From positions 15,010,501 to 15,074,500 of the forward strand of contig JAZHRO010000073.1 in NCBI GenBank assembly GCA_037157565.1: a stretch of 64,000 bases of DNA, in the 5' to 3' direction. Below the pieces are notes generated by a model. The model saw only the letters and a program-made list of their open reading frames with translations. It was not told where the DNA came from and searched no databases. Of the stretch, positions 53,030 to 64,000 are shown piece after piece; the stretch's first letter is position 1; the number at the start of each line of letters is the position of its first letter. Made by a program: the position numbers and the translations under genes. The stretch comes from Thalassia testudinum. Its lineage: Eukaryota; Streptophyta; Magnoliopsida; Alismatales; Hydrocharitaceae.

Positions 53030-54653
53030 AGGCGTTAAACTTAGCAAACACCTACCCTTGTATATAGCTGTTTTACACCTTTCTTACTCTTGCCTTTATT
53101 TGCAAATAGTGTCTACCCTTGCATTCTGAGCATACATTCATTGACACACATGTCATGCATTTCACTTCCTAGCCCGACTGTTCACTCTGATCCTAGATCA
53201 GAATTAAAATCGTCCGCACAGAGATTGTATCTCCTCATTCCGACTTCCTTCCATCACCCAGCCTAGGATAGTGAAAAGCAGAGCATGCATTTGCATCCAC
53301 CCTTTCATTCAATGAGGACATTGAAACATTTAAGCATGGGGGGGGTGTAAATGGTAAACCATTTAAACCAAAATGCAATTGTAGACACAACTATAGTACA
53401 TATAGTATTATCAAAAAAATTATATACTTCAAAAAAAAATTGAAAAATTTTGAAAAAAAAAAATTTTTTTGAAAAAAATTTACAAAGCTAAAAATACAAA
53501 AAAATAACAAATCAGAAAAATTCCAAAAATACAATAAGGGACATGTACTTTATTTGTCAAAGGAGGATATCATTTCAAGAGAGGAGGGAGAAAAAGAAAA
53601 AAGAAAAGATAAGTATCTTATAGCTGAAAACAAAAAAAATAGAATAAGTGTCTATGGACATTCAACCATTACTGGTTTGACCTGCCGGGCCATAGGAGCT
53701 TGATACAAGCTTAGGCTTAATACACTTCGAGCCTTGACAAGATAGACCACAGTCTCTCCTAACTTTAGGACAATTCTTGTACCTGAGTCACCAGTACAGG
53801 ATTCGTTGGTTTGCTTTGACTTAGGAGTCTAGGTAACCTTGGCTTACACTACACAGTGTCAGGAAAGACCACTTGAACCTAAGCCTCAACCCTTGTGTTC
53901 ATTAGGGAAGGTGGAGTCCTTACCTATGCGTGCAGGTAGACTCTTTGTCCTAATCTTTAGTCTTGTGTCTAAGAGAAGCTCTTTCCACAAAAAAATTCAC
54001 CCACCAAATACATTGCGCTCTACCAAATAAGTTTTGGAGACATACTGTTCAAAAAAAAAAAAAAAAAAAAAAAAAAGAAGAAGTTAAGTATGTTCTCCAA
54101 AAAGTCTGAAAAACAACTCTTCCACCAAAAATGTTTTCAGGGTTCAAAATAAATACCCTATTTTTCCACCAAAAAAATCTTCTCTGAGCCACAAATACAA
54201 TAAGGGTTGGGTTTGAATACCATCAATTTTTTTAGAGTCATCCGAAAACATGAGCTGAAGTTAGGACCAACCGGGACTTAAAAAGAAGTGAAACCCCGGG
54301 ATTGAGCTTTAGAATTCACCTGGTTAGTCCTGACTTATCACAAAGCACAGCCATAACTTCATAGTATTCTGAGTCTCTGTAAAACCTCCTGAGTCCTGGA
54401 ATTCGACTTAAGGTTTAAATATCAAGAGTCCTTGTTGGTTGAGAGATGGTCTATGTCATTTAAGCCTCGAGTTCTGGTAGGTTATCCTCAGTAACCAGGT
54501 TCTCACAATGTCCAAAAACACAGTTGGTATTGGAAAATGTTTCAGCTTAAAGATCATCATCATAAACACTTAAAAATTTTTTGAAAGAAGAAAAAGATAT
54601 CTCTACACACTTACCTTGTTGATACTTAAATTTCCTTACACTTCAATAGATTG
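53030..54653 (+). other. 3' non-coding region of E, unit 1
   Basis: It holds the conserved block CAATGAGGACATTG...AAGCATGGGGGGG at 53310-53345, a very A-rich tract (53400-53530) and, at 53960-54200, several TTCCACCAAAAA-type repeats around a run of 26 A (54051-54076). No gene. Structure matches the 3' spacers of B and C, although the CATGGGCG threefold block is absent. Confidence 0.7.
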
Positions 54654-54690
54654 TTTGCTAAGGGACTAGCAAAACGTAAGCATGGGGGTA
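54654..54690 (+). other. Hairpin plus polypurine tract, E unit 1
   Basis: TTTGCTA, loop AGGGAC, TAGCAAA is a perfect 7-bp stem (54654-54673). AAGCATGGGGGTA then leads to the next LTR at 54691. It primes plus-strand DNA synthesis. Confidence 0.82.
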
Positions 54691-57600
54691 TGATGAGTGG
54701 CTACTCATCATGGCTAAAAGACTGAAATTAAGCTAGACACTAAGCAAAACAATATCAAATTAACACATAAAAAGGGTTAAGTGTGGGAATTAAAGAAAAG
54801 ACCTAAAACTTTTAATGTGTGTTAAAATCTCCTAATTAGGTCACAAAAATAAGATATTCTGAAAACTAAAGAACAAATGATGATCCATGCATCAATTGAA
54901 CACATAAACAAGTTTAAAAAGCCAAATCAGAAGTAAAATCAATGTCGTAAATGTTCAATTAAGCACATGTAAAAATTTGAAAGCAATTGGACATCATTTA
55001 GGCTTAGAAATAAATAGATTACAATTAGGTCCTTCATGCATTACATTTCTACCCTTCAAAACTCCTTCTTGGACCTTTTTGCAAGCCGCAGGGACCCTTC
55101 TGTATGACTGCAGGGCCCTTCCAGCTATAGTTCTTCTCACTTTTGGACCTGCACGCCATTCTTCTACCCCTTCGTTTAAGGGTCTTCCTGCAAATTTTCC
55201 CTCATTTCAGAGAGAAGCCTATGTTCTTCACGCGCACTGTAGCGCGCGAAGAACACAGCCATTCTCGACCGTCCATCGCACTTTTGATCTCGATCTGCGG
55301 CTGGATTCAAATGGAACCTTCGCGCGATTCGGTGCGTGCGTTCACCTCTCTTCCCAGATCTCATCTGACGGTCAGATTTCTCTCTTGACTCGCCGCGCGC
55401 TCTACCCATCTCATCCTCACCGCCGGCCTGATTCTGATTAACCTCACCCTTGCGGTGATCTCAGTCACTGAGCTGCTATTTAAGCACCTCAGTGGTGTCG
55501 CGCGCAGGGGATCGCTCCCTCCTACATCTCTTAGCGATCAATTCTTCCACTCCAGTCTCTCCTCCTCACCTAGACCCTGATTTCACAGCCACCGGCTGTG
55601 GAATCATCGCCTACTCTCGACCCTCCTCGTCGCTAAGGACCTCGTAGCACCTGAGGACGACCCTGGAGTCTCACTAGCAGACTCTTCCCTTCGCTGGAGT
55701 CACCCTCCTCCTTTCTTCCTCCTTAGCCGCCGGCTAAGGACCCATAGGTCCCATTCTTCCTTTTAGTTTAGTTTTTAATTCTGCACAAGTAGTGTTAGAT
55801 TTAGTTTGCAGTAGTTTAGAATAGATTTAGTTTTAATTGTTAGTGTTTAATGTTAGCTGTAGTTAGATTAGTCTTAGGAGTAGAATTAGTATTAGATCCC
55901 CTCCCTCACCTCCTCTGATCAGTCCAGATCAGAGGGGAAGAATCATCTGCTCATTAATCAATTTATCTCCCTCTTCATGTTTTGTTTTTCCACCATCCAA
56001 TTCTGATTTATGTTCCTTTTAACGACGAATCTTTCATCTGTCACCCACACATCCGGACCCAATTCCAGATCTGATGGTGTACTGCCTCAGATCTGAAATT
56101 GGCGTCACAAGCACCATTTGGGGCTTCTCACTCACCCCATTTGTGTTCACAAAAGCCCCTTTTATTTTAGATTGATTGCCTCAGTTTGTCAGATTCACTT
56201 TAACATGGGTTTTGAAGAGATTTTGCTTTCTGAAATGTCTTGACAGATCTGACAAATTGAAGGGATTTTGGTTTTCCTTGAGGGCAAGGATTCTGAGAAG
56301 TTCTCTGGTGACAGAGAACAAATCAGAAGAGCCTTTCATGAATTTGCTTCTGCCTTGATCTGAATGCATTCGCTAGTTTTTATAAATTCCTTTAATGCAT
56401 TCTTTTTCTGATTTGTCATTTCAGAACTACCATACACCACCTGTTTGATAATTATTTTTGTATGGTGATTCTCTAACCTAAGGAGTTTTCCATACTCCTT
56501 AAGGTTGCAAGAAACTGGGATTGTATGTTTTTGGTTTTAATTGATTGAGTTAAGTCTTCCTTCATGCTGTCTATGGCATTAGGAAGACTAACTCAATGCC
56601 ATTTGTGTTTTGATCTGAAATGATGCTTTTGATAAGGGCCTTTCCTTGTGGGTATTTGAACTGAATTCTTATGTGATTTTCGTGAGATTTATACCCTTAT
56701 CAGATTTGGATTTCAACTCTTTAATTTTTAGTTTGTTCTGAATTTTCTCTTATTCCCAGTTATACAGTAAAATGCTGCAAATTGCAGCTACATTCCCCTC
56801 TTCTCTAAATTCTCCTCTTCTCTAAATTCCCCTCTCATCTGTGAATACTTTCCCCCTCTTCAAATGGACTAACTGCAGCAGCAGTTAGCCCATTTGACAG
56901 TGGCTTAAGCCACTGACACTGTTAAAACACCCAGAACAGCTAGTTTAACTTAAATAAAATAGAAATAAATTCGTAAATATACAATAAAAATATGTATAAA
57001 ATACTTAAGTATGTAAATTGAATCTGTATAAGGTCAATTAGACCATTTACTAACTATTTTATAAGTAATTAACTATTTAATCACCTAAATCAACCTGTAC
57101 AATCAGCCTAGTTTAGCGAATTTATTTGTATAGTAAACATATTTAAAATTCAAAATTAATTAATCAATTATGTAGTATTATGTAAATACTTTATTAACCA
57201 TATTTTATTTTATTTTATTTAATAATTTATGGCCCCCAAATCAAGGGCCAAAAGCCCGAACAGACGCAGCTGCGCCTGATTTCCAGCGCACGATGTGGCG
57301 CTGGAATAGCACCACATCGTGTGCTGCAAGTCAAGCGCAGCCACATAAATGTAATTTGTGTTTCTTATAGGCCAGTCGTCACGGGCGCCGGGCGCCCGAA
57401 ACACTGCCTTTGAACATCTGACCCGATTACCCATTGAGCGCTGGTCTGAGTGCTCTGTCTGATTTGCGATAAATATGTGACGTGTGTGTGTGGCCAGGGG
57501 CCCGAGCGTGTGCGAGCATATGGCGTTGGGCTGAGGCCTGGCTCTGAGATTAAAGACATAATTAAGCCACCTAATCTGAGATTAGGGCGCGCTTAGTAGA

Positions 57601-58596
57601 GGTCTGGTCCCACCCTTAGGGTGCTGTGTATCCCTCGAAAAGCGTGCCCGCAAACTAAACACGTTTTAAACTAATGATATTAGCCTAATCCCCTCCCCAC
57701 CGCAGCCTCTGAAATATGCTAAGACAGAAGAGTTAACAAAGAGAAGAACAAAGAGTTAACACGAAAAAAAAAAAAAGAAAAGAGTACAAGAACAACAGAG
57801 AAAAGAACAAGAGTAATAAAAAGAGAAAGAAGAAGATGAATACTTAGAAGAAAACCGAAATATGAACACAAGAAGAACAGGAGTTAAGAATACAAAGAAC
57901 AGAGACTTAATGAAGAAAGAAAGAGAAACAAAGAAAAAGAATAAGTAGTATACATACGTATAAGTAAATCTATATAATTACTAACAGAATAAAGTGACAC
58001 TATAAACGTCGCTAAAGATCTCAGTTTTGCCTCTTTAGGTTGTATATAGTGTTTTCTGAGATTTAGCGACGCTTATATCTGTCACTGAAACTGCTGTATA
58101 TGTTACTATACATAACAGACTAATAAGTTAAATTTCTACACCATTGCATTCTAATGTATTATATACTATTATGATAGTACTAATAGGATAACTTGTAAAT
58201 ACATAGTTTAGAGTATAATAATAGATTGTTTGATGCTTGTTCATAGTTAGTGTTTTTGCAAGCATTTCTTAGTAATTAGGTAAATAAAACACACCTTCAT
58301 TCATTCTTTAATAAAATGTAAAGTTTCTTTTTTTGAATAAGAAGACAATTTTGAGATAATCAAAGAGTGACCGAATTAAATTCAATAAATTGCCTCCCAG
58401 TGAACGACCTGGAACAAAACCAGTAAAAATTAGATAAATAAGCAAATGATAATAATGGTTGTAATGACTGGAACTCACCCATACTCACCACTATACGACA
58501 TCCTTAATGTTATATTATACACCCTATACTACAACGACATAATCAACAATTATTACCAACAAACATTTACAACAACCATTTCAACCACCACCATCA
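54691..58596 (+). mobile_element. Middle (shared) LTR of the E array
   Basis: Same ends and length as the first LTR. I counted about 17 single-base differences from it over 3.9 kb, mostly transitions (for example 55208 A for G, 55242 G for A). It is 3' LTR for unit 1 and 5' LTR for unit 2. At two of the positions where it differs from LTR 1 near 54952-54958, LTR 3 shares its state. Contains the same hairpins (56861-56915) and fold-back (57993-58086). Confidence 0.92.
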
Positions 58597-58602
58597 TTAT
58601 TT

Positions 58603-58620
58603 TGGCGCCGTTGCCGGGGA
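58603..58620 (+). other. Primer-binding site of E, unit 2 (tRNA-Asp)
   Basis: Identical to 49794-49811, a full 18-base match to tRNA-Asp. Confidence 0.95.
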
Positions 58621-59733
58621 GGCAACGCTCTTTGCACAAAAATTTTCTTTTCATTCTTTTGTATATAGAAATTCTTCATTCATTCATTATAATTGCTTTT
58701 ATTTTCCATTGAATTAATTGTGTATACATTCCTTTATTCTTTTACTAATCATTTGTTTTTTCCACAGCACTTGAGGAGGAGTGTCGTCTTCCTGGTGGAG
58801 TCGCTGCGCTCCAGATCCGTCTTCCTGGTGGAGTTTTGCCTCGAAGTCGCTGTAGGATTTTAGTATTAGTTTTAGTATAGATAGTTTTAGGTTTATTGAT
58901 TAGGAGCAATTGTTAGTCATAAGTTGTGAGAGCTTGTTCTCACACAATTTTTGTAATAATTCTGGACTATCTGGACTTTATTTCTTTATCTTCTTAATTT
59001 CTTTCCTTACTTTTGAATTGCATATAAAATTTTTCAGAAAAAAAATCAAAAAGACCTCATACTTATCTAGCAGCAGCATAACCTCAGGCATCCATTTTTA
59101 GGATTGCATTTCATTCCTACTAGATTTTAATTCAAGTCAAATCTGCATTAGAAGATTGCTGGAGTCAGGTACGCATTTCTTACCTAACTCTAACTCCTGC
59201 CATATTTGCATTTGACTTAAAATTAAAGAAGACCACTACTTGTTCTGAATTTAGTAAAAAAGTGAAACGAGCAGCATAGAAAACACATTTTAATCACTTC
59301 AATTAAATCAAAAAGGAGATAGCAAAATTGGGTGAAACCATGTTTGAGATTTTAATCGCCTTGTGTTGAATGTTATCGTGCACACAGCACGATCACTTAA
59401 GGCCACAATACACGGGTTTCTACCTCATCTTTCTGCAACCACAGGATCTGGATCCGCACGCTCAGTCTTATCCAGATTCCCAGTGGATTCTAGAGGTCTG
59501 CACTTCGCTAGGTTTATCTTAGGATACGTACAATTGCTTGAAACAATTGTTTGCGTATAACATACTTTGCGTAGCAGCCTCTAGGAAAAATTTTCTCCGA
59601 TTCATTTCGATTGAGTGGTCTTCTTGAATTGAGATTTTATTGGGATTCTTCTGTTTTATTGTGAACGTTAAAATTTTTTTTCCCATTGAGTTGGATCGAA
59701 TTAGAGTAAACGGGATTTCAAAAAATCAACTCA
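58621..59733 (+). other. Leader of E, unit 2
   Basis: Copy of 49812-50924; one difference noticed (59414 G for A in 'acacgggtttc'). Same doubled CTTCCTGGTGGAGT and the same AGGTACGC block. Confidence 0.65.
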
Positions 59734-61662
59734 ATGGAAGGTAGGAGATCCCAAAACCCAGAACTTGTACTCCCCTTGGGTACTGCTACCCAAGCTACTG
59801 CATCATCTTCTTTGCCTTCCACTTCTAATCCCTTACCTCCTGAGTCTCAAAATACTTTCCACAATCCTCCTCGCCAAGAGGATGATCTTGATTCTTCACA
59901 CTTTGAGGATTTTGAAGAACTTCCTCCAGACTTAGTTGCACATCCTCTACCACAGCAACCACCTATCCCTAGGTTCCAACCTCCACCTTATCCTAATCAT
60001 CCTAATCCACCCCCGGAGAGAGGACCTATGCCTCATCTTCAGCACCTTTTCGATACACAACTACAAATGAATACCTTAACCCAACAGGTGCAACAGCTTG
60101 CTCAAGCTGTAAATCTATTAGCTAACCCCCAACCACAACCACTTCAACCTAGAAATCCTCAGGCACCACCCCAACCCCGTAGACCTCAACTACGAGATTA
60201 TTATAATCCCGCAGTTGCCCAACCAATGCCTGTGGTACGTTATCCCAATGGGGGTCGTGCTGCTGAACTGAAGCCGAACATTATAGCACTCATTCCTCAC
60301 TTCCATGGACTTGCTTCTGAGGACCCTTTTCAGCATTTAGAGGAGCTGAAGAATCTTGCCCAAACTTTGGGTCCGCAAGGACATGATCAGCACACGCTTT
60401 TGATGAAAATGTTCTCCTTTTCATTAAAAGATAAGGTAGCCTTTTGGTTTAGAACACTTGCACGGACTACACCTATAGATTCCTGGGCTTCTTTAGAACA
60501 CGAGTTCTTAAAGAAGTACTTTCCTGTAGGCCGCACTAATGCCTTAAGGCGTGCCATCACCACCTTCACCCAGAATTTAGGAGAACCTATGCACGAGGCT
60601 TGGGAGAGATTCCATGAGCTTTTGAGAAAATGTCCCCACCATGGTGTCCCACGCTGGCAACAGGTCCAGATCTTCTACCATGGGCTCCATGATGACACAC
60701 GGAATTTTGTAGATGCCGCTTGTGGAGGCAATTTCCTGTGTCGGGACGAGGACTCAGCCTTTGAGCTCTTTGAAGGCATGGCCGAAAACTCTATTAACAA
60801 TGCTTCAATGAGCGTGTTTAATAGAAAGTCCTCACATTCCCACTCACACACGGGGGTACATGAAGCCCAATCCAGTAGCAAAGACTTAGAGATAGTGGCT
60901 AGTCAACTGGATAAAGTGGGCTTAATCGAGAAGAAAGTAGATGAAGTATGGAAATTTCTCTCAAAACACCCATCTTCTTCTTCTCAGTCACCAGCACAAA
61001 ACACTTCTTCTCAGTTTCCCACAGGGAGGGAAACTGTGAATAACCTTTCTGTGACACAAACTGCATTACCGGATTTTCCATTTCCATATCCTTCACCGGT
61101 TGGAGGAACCTTTGTTCCTCCCTTCACTGACTTCCCTGCACCTTCTGGAGCTTCGGAGGAGCTTCATGCCATTCACAATGATCCTTTCACACAAACCTAT
61201 AACCCTGGATGGCGTAATCATCCAAATTTCTCGTGGTCGGGAAATTCACAAAGACCTCCTTTTCAACAACCTTCTGCACCACCATTGCACAACCCGATCC
61301 GAGCACCACCTCCACAATCACACGGATATCCACCGCGTACCTACCAGCAACCCCAACCCAGGCCCACCCAATACTCTCAATCTGGGCCTACACGAGATGA
61401 CCAGTTGGGGTCTATCATGAATGCTCTTGCTGATATGCAACAACAGAATATTGCTATGCAGCAGAGACAGGACGCGGCCTTAGCTGAGATGAGAGCCCAG
61501 CTATCACACTTGACGGAGTCCCGTCAACCACATTCACTCCCATCCCAAGCACAACCCAACCCTAGGAACATACCTGCTCAAAGGTATGTCCAACCTAGAC
61601 CAGCACTGCAAGACCAAACACATGACATTTCACAACCAGTGCATAACACTGAATCAACATGA
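59734..61662 (+). CDS. gag: Gag capsid protein of E, unit 2, intact
   Basis: It has 642 codons, as in unit 1, and differs from it at three residues: Ser93 to Pro, Ala235 to Val (in FSFSLKDK-V-AFWF) and Cys596 to Arg. The frame is intact with the same domain order: Pro/Gln-rich start, Gln/Leu coiled stretch, capsid domain at about 180-345, YNPGWRNHPNFSWSGN near 489, no zinc knuckle. Both copies being open, with few differences, shows that the duplication is recent or that gag is still under selection. The stop again overlaps the ATG of the next small frame. Confidence 0.92.
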   Translation: MEGRRSQNPELVLPLGTATQATASSSLPSTSNPLPPESQNTFHNPPRQEDDLDSSHFEDFEELPPDLVAHPLPQQPPIPRFQPPPYPNHPNPPPERGPMPHLQHLFDTQLQMNTLTQQVQQLAQAVNLLANPQPQPLQPRNPQAPPQPRRPQLRDYYNPAVAQPMPVVRYPNGGRAAELKPNIIALIPHFHGLASEDPFQHLEELKNLAQTLGPQGHDQHTLLMKMFSFSLKDKVAFWFRTLARTTPIDSWASLEHEFLKKYFPVGRTNALRRAITTFTQNLGEPMHEAWERFHELLRKCPHHGVPRWQQVQIFYHGLHDDTRNFVDAACGGNFLCRDEDSAFELFEGMAENSINNASMSVFNRKSSHSHSHTGVHEAQSSSKDLEIVASQLDKVGLIEKKVDEVWKFLSKHPSSSSQSPAQNTSSQFPTGRETVNNLSVTQTALPDFPFPYPSPVGGTFVPPFTDFPAPSGASEELHAIHNDPFTQTYNPGWRNHPNFSWSGNSQRPPFQQPSAPPLHNPIRAPPPQSHGYPPRTYQQPQPRPTQYSQSGPTRDDQLGSIMNALADMQQQNIAMQQRQDAALAEMRAQLSHLTESRQPHSLPSQAQPNPRNIPAQRYVQPRPALQDQTHDISQPVHNTEST

Positions 61663-61838
61663 TCTTGAGATTATTTGATAATGGAGCCGTTGAGATCACT
61701 GAACTTGACAAATCTGAACCCTTTATTGTTAATGGACAAAGACTGAAACCTTTCATTGAGCCGCATGATCTCAGACTTGTCAATTCCACCATTTCGCTCC
61801 TACATTTTGAATTACCATGTAAGTTTTCGCCTAGCTGA
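61659..61838 (+). pseudogene. Integrase C-terminal tail, unit 2
   Basis: Same 59-codon frame as 52850-53029, overlapping the gag stop by ATGA; no difference was seen. It carries the integrase-end motif FIVNGQRLKPF. Confidence 0.75.
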
Positions 61839-63465
61839 AGGCGTTAAACTTAGCAAACACCTACCCTTGTATATAGCTGTTTTACACCTTTCTTACTCTT
61901 GCCTTTATTTGCAAATAGTGTCTACCCTTGCATTCTGAGCATACATTCATTGACACACATGTCATGCATTTCACTTCCTAGCCCGACTGTTCACTCTGAT
62001 CCTAGATCAGAATTAAAATCGTCCGCACAGAGATTGTATCTCCTCATTCCGACTTCCTTCCATCACCCAGCCTAGGATAGTGAAAAGCAGAGCATGCATT
62101 TGCATCCACCCTTTCATTCAATGAGGACATTGAAACATTTAAGCATGGGGGGGGTGTAAATGGTAAACCATTTAAACCAAAATGCAATTGTAGACACAAC
62201 TATAGTACATATAGTATTATCAAAAAAATTATATACTTCAAAAAAAAATTGAAAAATTTTGAAAAAAAAAAATTTTTTTGAAAAAAATTTACAAAGCTAA
62301 AAATACAAAAAAATAACAAATCAGAAAAATTCCAAAAATACAATAAGGGACATGTACTTTATTTGTCAAAGGAGGATATCATTTCAAGAGAGGAGGGAGA
62401 AAAAGAAAAAAGAAAAGATAAGTGATCTTATAGCTGAAAACAAAAAAAATAGAATAAGTGTCTATGGACATTCAACCATTACTGGTTTGACCTGCCGGGC
62501 CATAGGAGCTTGATACAAGCTTAGGCTTAATACACTTCGAGCCTTGACAAGATAGACCACAGTCTCTCCTAACTTTAGGACAATTCTTGTACCTGAGTCA
62601 CCAGTACAGGATTCGTTGGTTTGCTTTGACTTAGGAGTCTAGGTAACCTTGGCTTACACTACACAGTGTCAGGAAAGACCACTTGAACCTAAGCCTCAAC
62701 CCTTGTGTTCATTAGGGAAGGTGGAGTCCTTACCTATGCGTGCAGGTAGACTCTTTGTCCTAATCTTTAGTCTTGTGTCTAAGAGAAGCTCTTTCCACAA
62801 AAAAATTCACCCACCAAATACAGTGCGCTCTACCAAATAAGTTTTGGAGACATACTGTTCAAAAAAAAAAAAAAAAAAAAAAAAAAAAGAAGAAGTTAAG
62901 TATGTTCTCCAAAAAGTCTGAAAAACAACTCTTCCACCAAAAATGTTTTCAGGGTTCAAAATAAATACCCTATTTTTCCACCAAAAAAATCTTCTCTGAG
63001 CCACAAATACAATAAGGGTTGGGTTTGAATACCATCAATTTTTTTAGAGTCATCCGAAAACATGAGCTGAAGTTAGGACCAACCGGGACTTAAAAAGAAG
63101 TGAAACCCCGGGATTGAGCTTTAGAATTCACCTGGTTAGTCCTGACTTATCACAAAGCACAGCCATAACTTCATAGTATTCTGAGTCTCTGTAAAACCTC
63201 CTGAGTCCTGGAATTCGACTTAAGGTTTAAATATCAAGAGTCCTTGTTGGTTGAGAGATGGTCTATGTCATTTAAGCCTCGAGTTCTGGTAGGTTATCCT
63301 CAGTAACCAGGTTCTCACAATGTCCAAAAACACAGTTGGTATTGGAAAATGTTTCAGCTTAAAGATCATCATCATAAACACTTAAAAATTTTTTGAAAGA
63401 AGAAAAAGATATCTCTACACACTTACCTTGTTGATACTTAAATTTCCTTACACTTCAATAGATTG
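61839..63465 (+). other. 3' non-coding region of E, unit 2
   Basis: Copy of 53030-54653. The conserved block is at 62119-62154. It differs by an extra G near 62423 and an A run of 28 at 62861-62888. Confidence 0.7.
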
Positions 63466-63502
63466 TTTGCTAAGGGACTAGCAAAACGTAAGCATGGGGG
63501 TA
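63466..63502 (+). other. Hairpin plus polypurine tract, E unit 2
   Basis: TTTGCTA/TAGCAAA stem at 63466-63485 and AAGCATGGGGGTA before the third LTR, identical to unit 1. Confidence 0.82.
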
Positions 63503-64000
63503 TGATGAGTGGCTACTCATCATGGCTAAAAGACTGAAATTAAGCTAGACACTAAGCAAAACAATATCAAATTAACACATAAAAAGGGTTAAGTGTGGGA
63601 ATTAAAGAAAAGACCTAAAACTTTTAATGTGTGTTAAAATCTCCTAATTAGGTCACAAAAATAAGATATTCTGAAAACTAAAGAACAAATGATGATCCAT
63701 GCATCAATTGAACACATAAACAAGTTTAAAAAGCCAAATCAGAAGTAAAATCAATGTCGTAAATGTTCAATTAAGCACATGTAAAAATTTGAAAGCAATT
63801 GGACATCATTTAGGCTTAGAAATAAATAGATTACAATTAGGTCCTTCATGCATTACATTTCTACCCTTCAAAACTCCTTCTTGGACCTTTTTGCAAGCCG
63901 CAGGGACCCTTCTGTATGACTGCAGGGCCCTTCCAGCTATAGTTCTTCTCACTTTTGGACCTGCATGCCATTCTTCTACCCCTTCGTTTAAGGGTCTTCC
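63503..64000 (+). mobile_element. Third LTR of the E array, cut by window end
   Basis: The first 498 bp of the LTR are present and match the middle LTR except for one visible change (63966 T for C in 'ctgcatgcc'). Whether the array stops here or has a third unit cannot be told. Confidence 0.92.

Larger units (their letters stand above)
45882..64000 (+). mobile_element. Tandem array of gag-only Athila-like element E
   Basis: Order: LTR (45882-49787), internal (49788-54690), LTR (54691-58596), internal (58597-63502), LTR (63503 to window end). Repeat periods are 8809 and 8812 bp; the 3-bp difference comes from a longer A run (28 against 26) and one extra G near 62423. The middle LTR is shared. 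This structure arises by unequal recombination between LTRs of sister copies, not by two separate insertions, because there is no target duplication at the middle LTR. Each unit has a tRNA-Asp primer site, intact gag, an integrase-tail frame and a polypurine tract, but no protease, RT or main integrase. It resembles gag-only (TR-GAG type) non-autonomous elements. Confidence 0.93.

Noticed and set aside
1..64000. CRISPR arrays, bacterial operons, riboswitches, tRNA or rRNA genes
   Set aside because: None seen; the repeats are LTRs, microsatellites and palindromes, and the sequence is that of a plant nuclear genome.

Overview
The window is repeat-rich nuclear DNA from a flowering plant, and I find no host gene, tRNA, rRNA or CRISPR array in it. 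Nearly every stretch can be assigned to LTR retrotransposons, mostly of the Ty3/gypsy Athila (Athila/Tat) lineage. The signs are primer-binding sites matching the 3' end of plant tRNA-Asp, the U5 motif CTGTGGATACGACC, Athila-type gag/protease/RT/integrase fragments, and purine tracts of the form GGCATGGGGG. One Tekay/Del-type chromovirus (tRNA-iMet primer site, chromodomain) and one probable Ty1/copia solo LTR are also present. The species cannot be named from this sequence.

Layout. 1-3809: truncated and solo LTRs. 3814-9830: a decayed non-autonomous Athila-like element C with an acidic reading frame. 9839-13472: minus-strand Athila pol remnant (element D). 13508-18390: the 3' half of a minus-strand element G, split by a solo LTR (I, 16160-17989). 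About 18487-42769: an autonomous-type but dead Athila element A. A is interrupted first by Tekay element T (21726-32051, target duplication TCAAC) and then, inside gag, by non-autonomous element B (32484-40136). 42770-43818: minus-strand solo LTR F. 43824-45880: C-rich DNA, a large TA/CA microsatellite and an inverted repeat. 45882-64000: a tandem array LTR-internal-LTR-internal-LTR of a young, gag-only element E.

Relations. A encodes gag, protease and the start of RT, all broken by stops. B shares the leader, LTR tail, primer site and purine-tract layout of A but carries no gag or pol; instead it has an acidic reading frame ending in a hydrophobic tail. C has a similar acidic frame and shares with B a three-copy motif block in the 3' non-coding region. 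E keeps an intact 642-codon gag, and straight after the gag stop a short frame encoding only the last residues of an Athila integrase. B, C and E therefore look like non-autonomous partners that would depend on proteins from Athila elements such as A or D.

Age signals seen by eye: T is riddled with TAG stops where glutamine CAG is expected; B's two LTRs differ mainly by a 30-bp palindromic indel; E's LTRs differ at roughly 0.4% of positions and its two internal regions at even fewer. Boundaries given as approximate were placed from TG/CA ends, target duplications and alignment by eye only.
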